Both the position numbers and the translations under genes were made by a program. Of a stretch of 64,000 bases of DNA, positions 63,819-64,000 are shown piece after piece. The stretch comes from Symsagittifera roscoffensis (Eukaryota; Xenacoelomorpha; Acoela; Convolutidae). Within the stretch, counting starts at the first letter, position 1. Each line of letters opens with the position of its first letter. The stretch is taken from positions 560,001-624,000 of the forward strand of contig NC_087064.1 in the NCBI RefSeq assembly GCF_963678635.1. Reading direction: 5' to 3'. Under the pieces are notes generated by a model. That model saw only the letters and a program-made list of their open reading frames with translations. It had not been told where the DNA came from and ran no database searches.

Positions 63819-64000
63819 CTGAAATGAATAACAAGCTTGTTTAAAGGACTCCTTCTGAGCTAATACCCACTGAATTTCAAAATCTGCCCAAAATTAACTG
63901 TTTTGGCGAGTAGAAAATGACGTGTTTGGCTCGTTCAATTAGAACCTGATTTTTAAGGTTGAATTTTTGCTTTTTTTAAAAAAAAAAAAGAGTTTATAAA
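63819..64000 (-). other. upstream intron of the receptor-like gene (cut by window end)
   Basis: On the minus strand it runs into the acceptor CTTGTTATTCATTTCAG at 63819. AT-rich, with an 11-12 base A run near 63979. The donor exon is outside the window. Confidence 0.5.

Noticed and set aside
1-64000. tRNA or rRNA genes
   Set aside because: No cloverleaf with TTCGAnTC-type arm or rRNA-like core sequence was recognised on either strand; a covariance-model search was not possible.

Overview
This window is repeat-dominated DNA from a multicellular invertebrate. The evidence is eukaryotic: a spliced membrane-receptor gene with GT/AG introns, LTR retrotransposons of the Ty3/gypsy type, a Penelope-like retroelement, and a minisatellite of about 6.8 kb. 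No rRNA, tRNA or CRISPR was seen. The clade cannot be fixed from the sequence alone. Two 200-base N runs (3869-4068 and 44488-44687) show that this is a scaffold.

Layout: 1-3346 is gene-free, with short repeats, a strong hairpin and a widely spaced inverted repeat. 3347-13060 is a decayed plus-strand element bounded by direct repeats of about 520 bp. Its interior carries two SGNH-hydrolase-like domains and a long, stop-interrupted protein ending in a possible membrane-anchored segment; no reverse transcriptase was found in it. 15.0-16.6 kb (minus) is a Penelope-like element with a PHD-like zinc finger lying between its RT motifs and a GIY-YIG endonuclease at the C-terminus. 17.6-34.6 kb (minus) holds two closely similar, head-to-tail, degraded copies (A and B) of a Ty3/gypsy element. 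Copy B still shows gag, zinc knuckle, RT, RNase H and integrase. Downstream of pol, both copies carry relatives of the SGNH protein found in the plus-strand element. 34.6-37.85 kb is leader-like sequence with a degenerate 43-bp repeat and a 724-bp tandem duplication. 37.6-50.1 kb (minus) holds two head-to-tail copies (C and D) of a second Ty3/gypsy family, truncated at the integrase zinc finger or before it. 50.1-55.5 kb is AT-rich and gene-poor, with a decayed satellite. 55.56-63.82 kb (minus) is a host gene for a single-pass membrane protein with a tyrosine-rich tail. One of its introns contains an array of about 400 copies of a 17-bp unit. That array gives long overlapping reading frames in all three minus frames, which I interpret as by-products of the repeat and not genes.

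The most interesting points are: (1) a tandem double-SGNH protein family associated with Ty3/gypsy pol; (2) the zinc finger inside a Penelope-like RT; (3) the spliced receptor gene, whose exons are short and easily missed, with a CpG-decaying minisatellite in its intron; (4) recent tandem copying (832 bp x3, 724 bp x2 and 408 bp x2) superimposed on the retroelements. No calculation, alignment or database search was run. Family names rest on motif recognition.
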